Below, in pieces: positions 1-9,241 of a DNA stretch of 64,000 nt. The first letter of the stretch is position 1. The number at the start of each line of letters is the position of its first letter. The position numbers and the translations under genes are program-made. This stretch comes from Desulforhabdus amnigena (GTDB lineage Bacteria; Desulfobacterota; Syntrophobacteria; Syntrophobacterales; Syntrophobacteraceae), in assembly GCF_027925305.1 (NCBI RefSeq), contig NZ_BSDR01000001.1:4296501-4360500 (forward strand), in the 5' to 3' direction. The notes under the pieces are model-generated. The model searched no databases. It was given only the letters and a program-made list of their open reading frames with translations, and was not told where the DNA came from.

Positions 1-1584
1 CGCATAGCGGCCGGCGATGCAGAGGGCAGAAGCCGTCGCAACGAACTCGATGAGTTCGGGCAGAGAGATCCTGTCATTGAAGCCTCCGAGGTGAGGGCCG
101 GTATGGATGACGATATCTTCCGTACCCTTTCTCAAGGTGCTGACCTGCGTCTGCGAAAAACCTCTTTCAAGCAAAAATTCCCTGAAGGCATCATCCGTCA
201 TTTCCCGTTGGTCCACCGCGCGCAAAATTTCTTCCATATGGCGATCAACGCCCATTTCGTCGATCATGCGCCGGGTGAGCCTGTCCAGGTTGGCGGGAAT
301 GGCGTCGGCCAATTCACGTCCTACAAATCCCCGGTAATAAAATTTCAGTATCCCTTCGATGAGTTCCCTCACAGAGGGTTGATGGAAGAGTTCCCGGGCG
401 TCAACGGGTTTGCCCCGGCAATCGAAACCGACACGGCTCGAATCCTGATTGCGGAAATAGCTGCCCACCACCAGGAGGAGGCTCAAGATGTGCGTCCCGA
501 TGTATTGATAGAGTTTTCGGCTCATACCTTGAAATGAAATGAGGTGTTCCAGGTCTCGAATTCCTGTAAGACCAAAGTTGGGATAACGGCACGAATGGAG
601 CCACCGGTCCAACCTCCCACCTCGTGGCCATTCATACAGGCCGCCGTCGGCCCTGCGCTCTCTTTGAACGCGGTTATGGAACAGCGGAATGGGAGCCGAA
701 TGAACAATGCCCCATGAGGCGAGTTTTCCGAGCAGCCAAGCATTTCGCAGCATGGTTTCCTTGAATGGACTGTGGTCTGGCTGTAAATTTTTGTTGGGTT
801 CGTTGATATAATTGAAGTAATCCGGATGGGCAGTGAAGGCGATGGCATAGCCTTCCGGATGCAGGTCGCTCCGGATGCATCTAATGGCTGGAAGGCTCTT
901 CAACCGAAAAAGAAGACTGCCATCGATCTTCAAAGGCGCAGGCACGTCGAATCGGACTGAAAAAGCCGAGCTGCAGGAACAAAGATGTTCCATCCAGGCC
1001 GCTTCCTGGCCAATGGCAGCCGGGCTGTCTTTTGAACACGCCAGCTTGACGACCAGTAAGGCTTCATGCTGCTCGATCGGCGCCACGAGGCTTCTGCCCA
1101 TCATGAAGGGATCTGAGGCGATGGACAATGCGTTTCGATCCAGCAATTCTTCCCAGTGAATGGGAGGGGCGTTTTCTGAGTGTTCTAACGGAAGTTCAGG
1201 ACCTCGTATGCCGAGAGGAAAGGATCCCATGGCTTCGGCTGCGGCCCTGTGGGCATGTCCTTTGGTCCGGCTCACAATGGATCTCAAGCTGCCGATGGCC
1301 GCTTCAACAACCGGTCGGTCTATTCTCTGCGCCACAGCAATGCACGCCAGTGTGTCTGCAGCTTCCTTGAAGAGGAAATAGGCCTGTTTTTGTGAAGTGT
1401 GCCTGGAATCTTCCAGAACATCTTTCAAAACGCTGACGGTCTCAACACAGACCGCTGCCGGAAATTTTTCGATCCACTGTCGTAGGTCGGTGAGTGCTAC
1501 ATAGAGCGCGCTGAAGTCCAGATTTCGGTTCTTGATGGATTGCTCGAGGTTCCTCAGTTCCCGGGCGATTGCGTGTTCATCCAT
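1..1584 (-). CDS. SidJ-like pseudokinase candidate, partial (C-terminus cut by window start)
   Basis: An uninterrupted minus-strand frame of 528 codons runs from an ATG at 1584 through position 1 and has no stop in the window. The start overlaps the end of the upstream lipoprotein gene, so the genes are probably co-transcribed. An N-terminal helical part (to about residue 150) resembles HEAT-like repeats. A kinase-like part follows, with a lysine in LLVVKLACSKD that could be the beta-3 lysine and a conserved-looking HPEGYAIAFTAHPDYF. The overall pattern recalls proteins annotated as SidJ-related pseudokinases in Desulfobacterota. SidJ itself is a Legionella pseudokinase that performs calmodulin-activated polyglutamylation. 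That name rests on my memory of the family, not on a search. No signal peptide is visible, so it is probably cytoplasmic. The reading frame is certain; the family is tentative. Confidence 0.6.
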   Translation of the reverse strand, partial: MDEHAIARELRNLEQSIKNRNLDFSALYVALTDLRQWIEKFPAAVCVETVSVLKDVLEDSRHTSQKQAYFLFKEAADTLACIAVAQRIDRPVVEAAIGSLRSIVSRTKGHAHRAAAEAMGSFPLGIRGPELPLEHSENAPPIHWEELLDRNALSIASDPFMMGRSLVAPIEQHEALLVVKLACSKDSPAAIGQEAAWMEHLCSCSSAFSVRFDVPAPLKIDGSLLFRLKSLPAIRCIRSDLHPEGYAIAFTAHPDYFNYINEPNKNLQPDHSPFKETMLRNAWLLGKLASWGIVHSAPIPLFHNRVQRERRADGGLYEWPRGGRLDRWLHSCRYPNFGLTGIRDLEHLISFQGMSRKLYQYIGTHILSLLLVVGSYFRNQDSSRVGFDCRGKPVDARELFHQPSVRELIEGILKFYYRGFVGRELADAIPANLDRLTRRMIDEMGVDRHMEEILRAVDQREMTDDAFREFLLERGFSQTQVSTLRKGTEDIVIHTGPHLGGFNDRISLPELIEFVATASALCIAGRYA

Positions 1585-3089
1585 TTTTGTTTCTCTCGTT
1601 TTGCATTCAAATCCTGAGCGCTTCCCTCAGGCGTCAAAAGGGTCATCCCAGCGATTCTGTAAAGTAAATTTCCTCCCGGAAGCAGGATGTCGGGGAGTTC
1701 TATACCGGGCTGCAGGGTGGTGATGACTGTCTCTCCGATGATTTTCCTCCCTTCCCGCCCCACGGAATCCTTGGTCTTGATTCCCCAGGTGCTGTGAAAA
1801 ATGAGGGCTCTTCCGCGGTCTTCCCCGATGTAGAGCCCGATATGGCCGGGCATCCAGAGGAGTGTGAGGAAGGGAACGGCATTCCGGATGATGGTTTTTT
1901 CCTTTTCACGGAGTTCCAGTCCTTGAAGAGGAATGAAGAATCCCTCCCTTGCCTGCCTTGGGGAACTTCGGGGCAGCCAGATACCAAAGGGAGTGAAAAG
2001 GTCCTTCATGGTGGACGAACAATCCCGGTTTTCGTATAGACCTCCCCACCCGTAAGGTTTTCTCAGAAGTTCGTTGATAAGAGAAGCGATATTTTCAGGT
2101 GTGGCGGCCAGGGGCATTTCCGTTGCCCGCTCCCTTGAAAGATTTCCACGAAGCAAGATGGCATTGCGGTTCCAGTCAGCAGCGGGAATCAGTATTTCAA
2201 ATGCTCCCTCTTTTGCCGCCACGATGGGGAAGACCGAGCCCACCTTGCCCATGAACCGGAAACGGGAAGCATGGTCGGAAATGGGGATCTCGTCTTTGAT
2301 CAGGGCCGCCAGCCGGTTTGTTTCGTATTCTTTTATAAAGGGTTCGTCGACATAGGCGATATCGGAAACGGGAATCCATCCCGAGGCAAAGGGCGTTTCA
2401 GCTATCAGCCATGAACCGTCTGCAGAGGTGTGAGATATGAAAAGGGGGGTGCCTCCCCACACGGCGGATATTTGCAGGTGATCGAACGGGTAGCCCTCTC
2501 CGGCGCTTCCGAAATCATAAAAAGCGGGCCTGGTCGTGGGCAGCACTCTGAGGTTGGAATTTGTAATGGCAATGGCCCATCGATGGGTGTTGGGGTAGCT
2601 TTCCATCGCTGTCATGCGATCAAGGGCATAAAGCCATTCCTTGTCCCGCGGTAGAGTATTTTCTCCGTAAATATTTTTGTATTCAAGATGTTGTCTCCCT
2701 CTGGAGACAACATCCTTACTGTAGAGAGGTTCTTTCCGGTGCCAGGGAGCAAAATGGTTTTCCTTGAATTTTTCAAATAAAAGTTTTGAAAGATGATAAG
2801 GAATCAGTTCTTTTCCGGAGGTTGAAGGATTCAAATAGGCGGCGGCATTCTGAGGAAGAAGGGCAATGTCCTGGATGCAGGCCGGCGTGGGCATTGGAAC
2901 GAGGATGGCCTGCCGTGTGATTGGTGTGCAGCCGGAAAGGCATGATAGAGCCAGGGAGATCAAAAAAAGCAGGAAGGCCCGGGAATGGCTGCTGTGTTTA
3001 CTGATGAACGGCTCCGGCAATCTTTTGAACCCCACACATTTTTTTCGAGCTTCATTTGGAAAGAGGCTGACGGACACCAGTAATACCAT
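1554..3089 (-). CDS. SH3b1/NlpC-P60 cell-wall hydrolase lipoprotein
   Basis: A putative peptidoglycan endopeptidase of about 510 residues. The N-terminal region ends in a hydrophobic stretch and a lipobox-like LSCLSGC near residue 53, suggesting an exported lipoprotein. The middle resembles the SH3b1 domain pair that precedes NlpC/P60 domains (GTPLFISHTSADGSWLIAETPFAS read in parts). The C-terminal catalytic part has KPYGWGGLYENRDCSS with the nucleophile Cys, then MPGHIGLYIG with the His and FHSTWGI as a likely third polar site. Family enzymes cleave gamma-D-glutamyl bonds in peptide stems. The start is uncertain: ATG at 3089 lies just after the upstream stop codon and is taken here. ATG at 3098, GTG at 3110 and GTG at 3035 are alternatives. 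It overlaps the downstream gene by 31 nt. Confidence 0.82.
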   Translation of the reverse strand: MVLLVSVSLFPNEARKKCVGFKRLPEPFISKHSSHSRAFLLFLISLALSCLSGCTPITRQAILVPMPTPACIQDIALLPQNAAAYLNPSTSGKELIPYHLSKLLFEKFKENHFAPWHRKEPLYSKDVVSRGRQHLEYKNIYGENTLPRDKEWLYALDRMTAMESYPNTHRWAIAITNSNLRVLPTTRPAFYDFGSAGEGYPFDHLQISAVWGGTPLFISHTSADGSWLIAETPFASGWIPVSDIAYVDEPFIKEYETNRLAALIKDEIPISDHASRFRFMGKVGSVFPIVAAKEGAFEILIPAADWNRNAILLRGNLSRERATEMPLAATPENIASLINELLRKPYGWGGLYENRDCSSTMKDLFTPFGIWLPRSSPRQAREGFFIPLQGLELREKEKTIIRNAVPFLTLLWMPGHIGLYIGEDRGRALIFHSTWGIKTKDSVGREGRKIIGETVITTLQPGIELPDILLPGGNLLYRIAGMTLLTPEGSAQDLNAKREKQKWMNTQSPGN

Positions 3090-3091
3090 CC

Positions 3092-4861
3092 TCACCATGC
3101 AAGAGCGCACGCCGGGAAAACGCTCCCCTTTTGCCCTCTCGGATCGGCTCCGGCTTGCAGCAGTCCCTCTTCATCTCTGGAAACCGCACAAATGTAGCCG
3201 GCGCTCCAATCGTCTCCCCTCTTGATTACGTGCCCCCGGCGCTTGAGTTCTTCCGCAACCCCGGGGGCAATACGTCCTTCCAGGCTGATGCTTTTCGGAA
3301 AAGCGTCATGAGGGTAAAACGACCCCGGAATGTGATCGCATGTGATTTTGGGGGCCTCAATGGCTTCCTGAACGGACATTCTGAAGACAAGGCGGTTCAA
3401 GAAAAATTGACTGGTCCACTGGTCCTGCTGGTCTCCACCCATGGTTCCAAAAGCCATCCATGGATGCCCCCGGTAAAATGCGAGGGAAGGGCTGAGGGTG
3501 GTTCTGGGCCGCTTGCCGGGGGCGATCACATTGGGATGCCGGGGTTCCAGATAAAAGGTCTGAAGACGGGAAGTGAGGGGAAAGCCCAGGGCGGGAATCA
3601 CTTCATTTGCAGAAATCCATCCTCCACTGGGAGTCAAGGCCGCCAGGTTTCCCCTGCTGTCGGCGACGGCGATGTGGACCGTGCCGAACCCCCAGTTTCC
3701 CCGTTGGAAAACCTCTTCCCTGGACAGGAGAGAATCTCCCCTTCGTGGATCTCCAGGCCGGTGAAGAGCGCTCGCACGCTCCATGTCGATGAGCTTCCGA
3801 CGCTTTGCGTTGTATTCGCGGCTCAGCAGTTCTTTAAGAGGAACATCCACAAACCGCGGGTCCGCGTAATACTGTTCCCGGTCGGCGTAAGCCAGTTTGG
3901 CCGCTTCGGTCCAGAGGTGCAGATAATCCGTGGAATTGTGCCCGAATCCTTCCAGGTCGAAGCCGTCCAGCAGGTTCAAGAGCTGCAGGAACACTGGCCC
4001 CTGAGACCATGGGCCGCATTTGAAAACGATTGCGTCCCGGAACCGAGTGGATGCGGGTTCTTCCAGGAAGGTTTCGAATGCGGCGAGATCCTGCATATTC
4101 AAATAGCCGTCCCGCTCCTGAACGAAGCGCTCCACCTCTCTTGCCATGTCTCCCAGGTAAAAGGCTTCCTTGACCGCCCTCAACCCGGCCTCTCTCCCCC
4201 CGCCTGCAGCCCGCCGGGCCTCTTCCATCAGGATGCTCAAGAACCGGGCCAGTGGTGCGTTGCTTATCTTTTGACCCGGGTGCGGTACTGATCCGTCCGC
4301 ATTGAGATATACTGCGGCCGTGTTGGGGTAATGCTCGAGAAACTTCTCCCTGTTTGCTTCCAGTGAAAAGCGTGGCATACCCACCAGCCCCTCATGGGCG
4401 GGGAACCCGTCGCGGGCCATGAGAAAAGCGGGTTCGGCGACGGTTTCGAAGGGAAGGGAGCCGTAGTGGACGAGCATTTCCACTAGGGCTGAAAGGGCAG
4501 CGGGAACCCCGGCTGCCAGAACTCCATCGGGAGGAATCAGCTCAAGCCCCCTCGCTTGGTAGGCTTCGATCGTGGCTTTTTGGGGGGCCTGGGTATTGCC
4601 GTTGACGGAGACCACTTTTTGTCGATCTGCAACATAGAGGACCATGGGACATTCGCCCCCAAGGGTAAACATGTGGGGATTGACGACACTTTCCACCAGC
4701 GTCGCCGCAGCGGCGGCATCGAATGCGTTGCCTCCCTGTTTCAGGATGTCCATGCCGGCTTGAGCGGAAAGAAAATGCTCTGTGGCGATAGCAGCTCGAA
4801 ATCCTTGAACGTTGCCGGTAAAGGGACGATTCTGACTGCCGTTTTTCCCAAAACTTCGCAT
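3092..4861 (-). CDS. Gamma-glutamyltransferase-family Ntn hydrolase (cytoplasmic, YwrD-like)
   Basis: A 589-residue GGT-family protein, normally self-cleaved before a catalytic threonine. The likely cleavage site is GNWGFGTVHIAVAD, where Thr begins the small subunit. The N-terminal subunit shows the usual FRAAIATEHFLSAQAG and GGNAFDAAAAATL patterns. Several positions differ from classical GGT: the serine pair of the oxyanion region reads RPRTTLSPSL, and the glycine motif reads FGTMGGDQQDQW. These resemble YwrD-like or acylase-like members more than secreted glutathione hydrolases. No signal peptide is seen, so it is probably cytoplasmic. GGAGGAC precedes the ATG. Its stop abuts the lipoprotein gene that follows. 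The substrate is unknown. Confidence 0.85.
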   Translation of the reverse strand: MRSFGKNGSQNRPFTGNVQGFRAAIATEHFLSAQAGMDILKQGGNAFDAAAAATLVESVVNPHMFTLGGECPMVLYVADRQKVVSVNGNTQAPQKATIEAYQARGLELIPPDGVLAAGVPAALSALVEMLVHYGSLPFETVAEPAFLMARDGFPAHEGLVGMPRFSLEANREKFLEHYPNTAAVYLNADGSVPHPGQKISNAPLARFLSILMEEARRAAGGGREAGLRAVKEAFYLGDMAREVERFVQERDGYLNMQDLAAFETFLEEPASTRFRDAIVFKCGPWSQGPVFLQLLNLLDGFDLEGFGHNSTDYLHLWTEAAKLAYADREQYYADPRFVDVPLKELLSREYNAKRRKLIDMERASALHRPGDPRRGDSLLSREEVFQRGNWGFGTVHIAVADSRGNLAALTPSGGWISANEVIPALGFPLTSRLQTFYLEPRHPNVIAPGKRPRTTLSPSLAFYRGHPWMAFGTMGGDQQDQWTSQFFLNRLVFRMSVQEAIEAPKITCDHIPGSFYPHDAFPKSISLEGRIAPGVAEELKRRGHVIKRGDDWSAGYICAVSRDEEGLLQAGADPRGQKGSVFPACALAW

Positions 4862-5074
4862 CAGTGTCCTCCGAAAAGATGAGGGATGAATAAAGATAAG
4901 TTGCCTGAGAAAAAAGACGAACAGGGAACAAAAGTCGGAAATCGTTTCTCAACCTGCGTCACCAACAAATTAATATAGCAGAAAATTCAAATTTTTGCGA
5001 AAGTCGATTTGTGCAAAGGGAAGCACGAAAGGGGAAGGGGGCGTACTGCAACAGAAAAAAGGCAGGAGAGGAAA

Positions 5075-6340
5075 ATGCCGAAATCTGAAAGGATCATTTC
5101 ATTGGTTGCCGCAAGTGCTTTAGTGACTGCCGTATTGCTGACGGCCTGCGAAAAATCGGCCCCCCGGTTTGAGTGTAAGGACAGCATCGGCTGTGTGAGC
5201 GTGGCTCCTGGAGAACCATTAAAAATTGGTGTTTTGCAGGCCTTGTCGGGCAGGGTCGCACCACTGGGGTTTGAGCAAATTCGGGGAATTGAGCTTGCTA
5301 TTGATAAACACCGGGATAAAGTGCTTGGGCACCCCATCCTGTTGCAGACGGAGGATACCGGTTGTACAGAAGAGGGCGGCGCCAATGCCGCTTTGAAAAT
5401 CATAGCTGATCCACAGGTGGTGGCCATTTTGGGTACGACCTGCTCAGGTGCTGCCGTTACCGCATCCAAGGCCATGTCTGATGCAGGGTTGACGATGATT
5501 TCCGGCAACAATAGCGCCCCGTTTCTGACGGCTGTCGCAGGAAAGAAAGCTCCCCATTGGCAACCGGGTTATTTCCGGACGGCCCCCAATGAGGAAGCTT
5601 CAGGCAAGGCCGCCGCTATATATGCCTTTCATGAACTTGGTGTCCGCAACGCCGCTACCATAAACGATGGAGATATCTATACCAGGGGGCTGACCGATGG
5701 ATTCGTGCAGGCCTTCGAAAAACTTGGGGGCAAAATCGTTTTATCGACCTCTGTCGATAAAGGGGACAAGGAGATGCAGCCGGTCCTGACGGCTGTGATG
5801 AATTCCGACGCACAGCTTTTATTCTTTCCCTTGTTTCAGCCGGAAGGCAATCATATTCTTCGGCAGGCCAGAAAAACAGCGGGTTTTTAAAAAATAATCC
5901 TCATGAGCGATGGAGCATTGATAGAAAACTCATTCATAGAAGATGTTCAAGGGGATGGAATCGGTATGTATTTTGTTGGGCCTGCTCCTCCTACGGGCCC
6001 CGCCATCGAAAAGCTTGCCCGGGACTACAAGGCCAGGTATGATGTATCTCCCGCAGCGAGCTACTATCAGAACGCTTACGATGCCGCCGACCTGCTGTTG
6101 AAGACCATTGAGGCCATTGCCGTCCAGGATCCGGATGGATCGCTGCATATGGGGCGCCAGGCGCTTCGAGACGCCCTTTACGCCACCAGGGAATTTCAAG
6201 GGGTAACAGGCCTTCTGTCCTGTGATGCATTTGGAGACTGTGCTCTTCCTGTTTTCAATGTTCTGCGGTTGAACGATCCCACGGCCGGGCTCGAAGGTTT
6301 GCAGTCCAATGTGATGTTCACTTATTCTCCTGAAAAATGA
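5075..6340 (+). pseudogene. Branched-chain amino-acid-type ABC substrate-binding lipoprotein, interrupted by an in-frame TAA
   Basis: A type-I periplasmic binding protein of the LivJ class, about 421 codons, with a lipoprotein signal (VTAVLLTAC) at the N-terminus. GGCAGGAGAGG lies before ATG 5075; an in-frame ATG at 5009 lacks such a site. The frame is interrupted by TAA at 5888-5890 after ARKTAGF and resumes with no shift as KIILMSDGALIENSF, the expected continuation of the fold. A GAA-to-TAA change would explain it. The second half alone (ATG 5903-6340) lacks a signal peptide. The fold needs both halves, so the gene is either a recent pseudogene, a sequencing error, or dependent on readthrough. 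No permease or ATPase genes are adjacent; a hybrid kinase follows 91 nt downstream, suggesting a sensing role. Confidence 0.8.
5888..5890 (+). other. In-frame TAA interrupting the binding-protein gene
   Basis: The context is TTT TAA AAA ATA, inside the run TTTTTAAAAAATAA. Codons on both sides are in the same frame, so the lesion is a substitution, not an indel. GAA (Glu) is a plausible ancestral codon. Confidence 0.85.
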
Positions 6341-6431
6341 ACAAGGGCATAAAGAACGCTTCAGGATCCTTTCAAATCCATTCGTGATGCCCCCGTAAGC
6401 GTTTGTCTGATTTTCCTGGAGAGAAAAGAAC

Positions 6432-9137
6432 ATGAATATTTGGAATAGATGGTATCAACTCCTTTGGGGGATGAGCATCACAACCAGGTTTGCTTTGGGG
6501 ATAGGGCTGTTGCTGTGGCTCATTGTGATGATTGCCGCAACGGCTTATCTTTCTCTGGCATTCATTCGTGATACGGAAGAATCCATTCGGACCAGTACGG
6601 AAATACAGCGAATGGTGCTGGAGATGGACCGGGGGATGGAGAAGGCTCGTCGTCTTCATCGAGATTTTTTTCTACAGTACCCTCGGATTGGCCTCACCAA
6701 TGCCCATGAACAGTATGCACAACCCGCTGTGAGACAAATTGCCCAGGTCATCACCATCAGCAACAGGTTGAAGGGCCTGGTCGCCCAGCCCAGCGCCAAC
6801 GACGCTTTTCGCAAAAGCCACGTGGATTTGAATTTATACCTTTCTTCCGCAAAACGATTTGCGGACACCTCCATACAGTCCGTTGAGTTGGTTACGGACC
6901 TGGCCGCTCCGGAAAATGGATTGGAGGCGCAGTTGGAGAAAGCTTTTGATGCCTTGAAGGCTGAAATCGTCGGAACCGGGAACCTGACGCGCTTGTATGG
7001 GGAGATGAAATCTTTTGCCCAGGATTACAGGATCACTCGACAGCGTTTCCTGATGCAGTCCGCCTTCAATGTGGCATTCCAGATGCGAAAGGAAATAGCC
7101 AGTATGCCGAACTTCACAGGGGAGTCGAGGGAGAGAATCAACCAGATGCTCAACCGTTGTATCTCCGCTGCCGAAAGCATTCTGGATATTGATGTCGCGA
7201 TAAAGGCCAAATTCAATGACTTCGCCCTGCAGACCGATGCCGCCGAAGCCGTTTCAAAGACTCTCATCCGACTGGCAAAGGAAGAGGTCGATCGTGCACA
7301 GGCAAGGATCGTTCGTGCGCACAGGATAGCGATCGCCGTCATGGTGGCGATCACACTGGCGGGTTTGGTCGCAGCGGCGAATATAGCGAGGATACTCAAC
7401 AACGGGATTACTCGAAGGGTGGTGGCGCTGACAAGGTCGGCCGAGGAGCTCAGGAAAGGCAATCTCGATGTTTTGGCCGCCGAAGAAGGAACGGATGAGT
7501 TGAGCCGACTGGCACACACGTTCAATGTGATGGCCTCTCACATTCGTGAATTGATAGGCGGTCTGGAGCAAAAAGTGGAACAGCGCACGGCTGAACTCAC
7601 TGAAAGTGAAAGGCGGTATCGCGAACTTTTTGAACACTCGAGCAGCGGCGTGTTGGTCTATGAAGCGCTGGAAGAGGGGCAGGATTTCATCCTCAGGGAT
7701 ATGAACAGGGCTGTTGAAAAAATTGAAGGGGTAAAGCGCGAGGAAGCGCTAGGGAAAAAGATAACCGAGGTATTCCCGGGAGTTATAGACTTCGGACTGC
7801 TCGACGTGTTCCGCAAGGTTTTGAAAACAGGGCAATCCGCCCGCCATCCTGCCAGTTATTATTCGGACGAAAGGCTTCGGGGTTGGCGTGAAAGCTCTGT
7901 TTATAAGCTTCCGTCAGGAGAAATTGTTGCCGTTTACGATGATCTGACCGCTCAAAAGCAGGCCGAGATTGAAAAAAAAGCCATGGAAGCCAAACTGCAG
8001 CGGGCGCAAAAGATAGAGACCATAGGATTGCTGGCCGGCGGGGTCGCTCACGATCTCAATAACATCCTGTCGGGGCTGGTCGGTTATCCAGAGCTTCTTC
8101 TCATGCAAATCCCGGAGGAGAGCAGTCTGAGAGAACCCCTCAAGGCCATCCAGGAATCAGGGCAAAGAGCCGCCGCCGTGGTTGCGGATCTTCTCACCGT
8201 AGCCCGCGGAGTTGCAGGTACTAAGACAACGGCCAACTTGAACCAGATTGTATCGGAATATTTGAATTCCCCGGAAAATCAAAAGCTGATGTCATCGTAC
8301 GGGGATGTAAAGTGTACAACCAAACTCGATCCAAGCCTCTATAATATTCACTGCTCTTCGGTCCATATAAAAAAATGTATCATGAATCTGGTCATAAATG
8401 CTATGGAAGCGATAGACGGCGCAGGACATATCGTTATTTCCACCTGTAATCGAAGGGTGGATGAAAAGATGGCATGGGAAAACAGCATTCAATCGGGTGA
8501 ATATGCCGTTCTCACCGTTGAGGATGACGGAAAAGGGATCCCTGCAGAGGATTTAGACCGCATTTTCGAACCGTTCTATACCCGGAAGGTAATGGGCAAA
8601 AGTGGCACCGGCCTGGGTTTGACCGTTGTGTGGAACAGCGTTACGGACCATGAGGGTACCGTTCTCGTTACAAGCAGCACTAAAGGAACCTCTTTTGATC
8701 TCTACTTTCCAGCTTCAAAACAGGACATGGCCCGTGAAGAGAGCCATACGGGGATAGAAGAGCTGAAAGGCGGCGGAGAAAAAATCCTGGTCGTGGACGA
8801 TGAACCTCTGCAACTGGATGTTGCCGGCCGCATGCTGAAGGTGCTGGGCTATGATGTTGAATGTGTCGATTCCGGGGAAAAGGCGATAGAGTATCTCCGG
8901 GAAAACCGTGTGGACCTGGTCCTGCTGGATATGCTCATGCATCCCGGTATGAACGGCCGCCAGACCTACGAACGCATCATCGAAATCCATCCAAACCAGA
9001 AGGCCATTATAGCCAGTGGATTCTCCGAGAACGAAGAGGTTTATCGCGCGCAGCAACTCGGCGCCCGCGGGTTTCTCAAAAAACCCTACTCAATGGAGGG
9101 ACTCGGAAGAATCGTTAAAAAAGAAATGAGCGATTGA
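6432..9137 (+). CDS. Membrane hybrid sensor histidine kinase with HAMP, PAS and receiver domains
   Basis: A 901-residue two-component hybrid kinase. A transmembrane helix lies near residues 19-44 and a second near 297-318. They enclose a mostly helical periplasmic sensor region. HAMP follows (about 320-375), with coiled coil, then a PAS domain (about 393-508). The dimerisation domain carries LLAGGVAHDLNN with phospho-accepting His540. The ATPase domain has an intact N box (NLVINAMEAI), G1 (DDGKGI) and G2 (GTGLGL). The C-terminal receiver (about 783-901) has the acidic pair VVDDE and acceptor Asp in LVLLDML. GGAGAG precedes the ATG. It sits 91 nt after the broken binding-protein gene and may have sensed its ligand; no output regulator is nearby, so the target is unknown. 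Confidence 0.93.
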   Translation: MNIWNRWYQLLWGMSITTRFALGIGLLLWLIVMIAATAYLSLAFIRDTEESIRTSTEIQRMVLEMDRGMEKARRLHRDFFLQYPRIGLTNAHEQYAQPAVRQIAQVITISNRLKGLVAQPSANDAFRKSHVDLNLYLSSAKRFADTSIQSVELVTDLAAPENGLEAQLEKAFDALKAEIVGTGNLTRLYGEMKSFAQDYRITRQRFLMQSAFNVAFQMRKEIASMPNFTGESRERINQMLNRCISAAESILDIDVAIKAKFNDFALQTDAAEAVSKTLIRLAKEEVDRAQARIVRAHRIAIAVMVAITLAGLVAAANIARILNNGITRRVVALTRSAEELRKGNLDVLAAEEGTDELSRLAHTFNVMASHIRELIGGLEQKVEQRTAELTESERRYRELFEHSSSGVLVYEALEEGQDFILRDMNRAVEKIEGVKREEALGKKITEVFPGVIDFGLLDVFRKVLKTGQSARHPASYYSDERLRGWRESSVYKLPSGEIVAVYDDLTAQKQAEIEKKAMEAKLQRAQKIETIGLLAGGVAHDLNNILSGLVGYPELLLMQIPEESSLREPLKAIQESGQRAAAVVADLLTVARGVAGTKTTANLNQIVSEYLNSPENQKLMSSYGDVKCTTKLDPSLYNIHCSSVHIKKCIMNLVINAMEAIDGAGHIVISTCNRRVDEKMAWENSIQSGEYAVLTVEDDGKGIPAEDLDRIFEPFYTRKVMGKSGTGLGLTVVWNSVTDHEGTVLVTSSTKGTSFDLYFPASKQDMAREESHTGIEELKGGGEKILVVDDEPLQLDVAGRMLKVLGYDVECVDSGEKAIEYLRENRVDLVLLDMLMHPGMNGRQTYERIIEIHPNQKAIIASGFSENEEVYRAQQLGARGFLKKPYSMEGLGRIVKKEMSD

Positions 9138-9241
9138 AAATAGTATGTTCCTCTTCGAGAACACACTCCCGGAATGGTCGGATTCCGGCGAGTCTCTCGG
9201 CAGAGCCGGAGTTTACCTGAAAGAAATCAGGAGAATGTAAA

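Noticed and set aside
91..537. 148-codon plus-strand frame
   Set aside because: It is antisense to the continuous minus-strand pseudokinase-like frame, whose codons read sensibly through the whole region.
3131..4291. 386-codon plus-strand frame
   Set aside because: It lies antisense within the GGT-family gene and shows no motifs.
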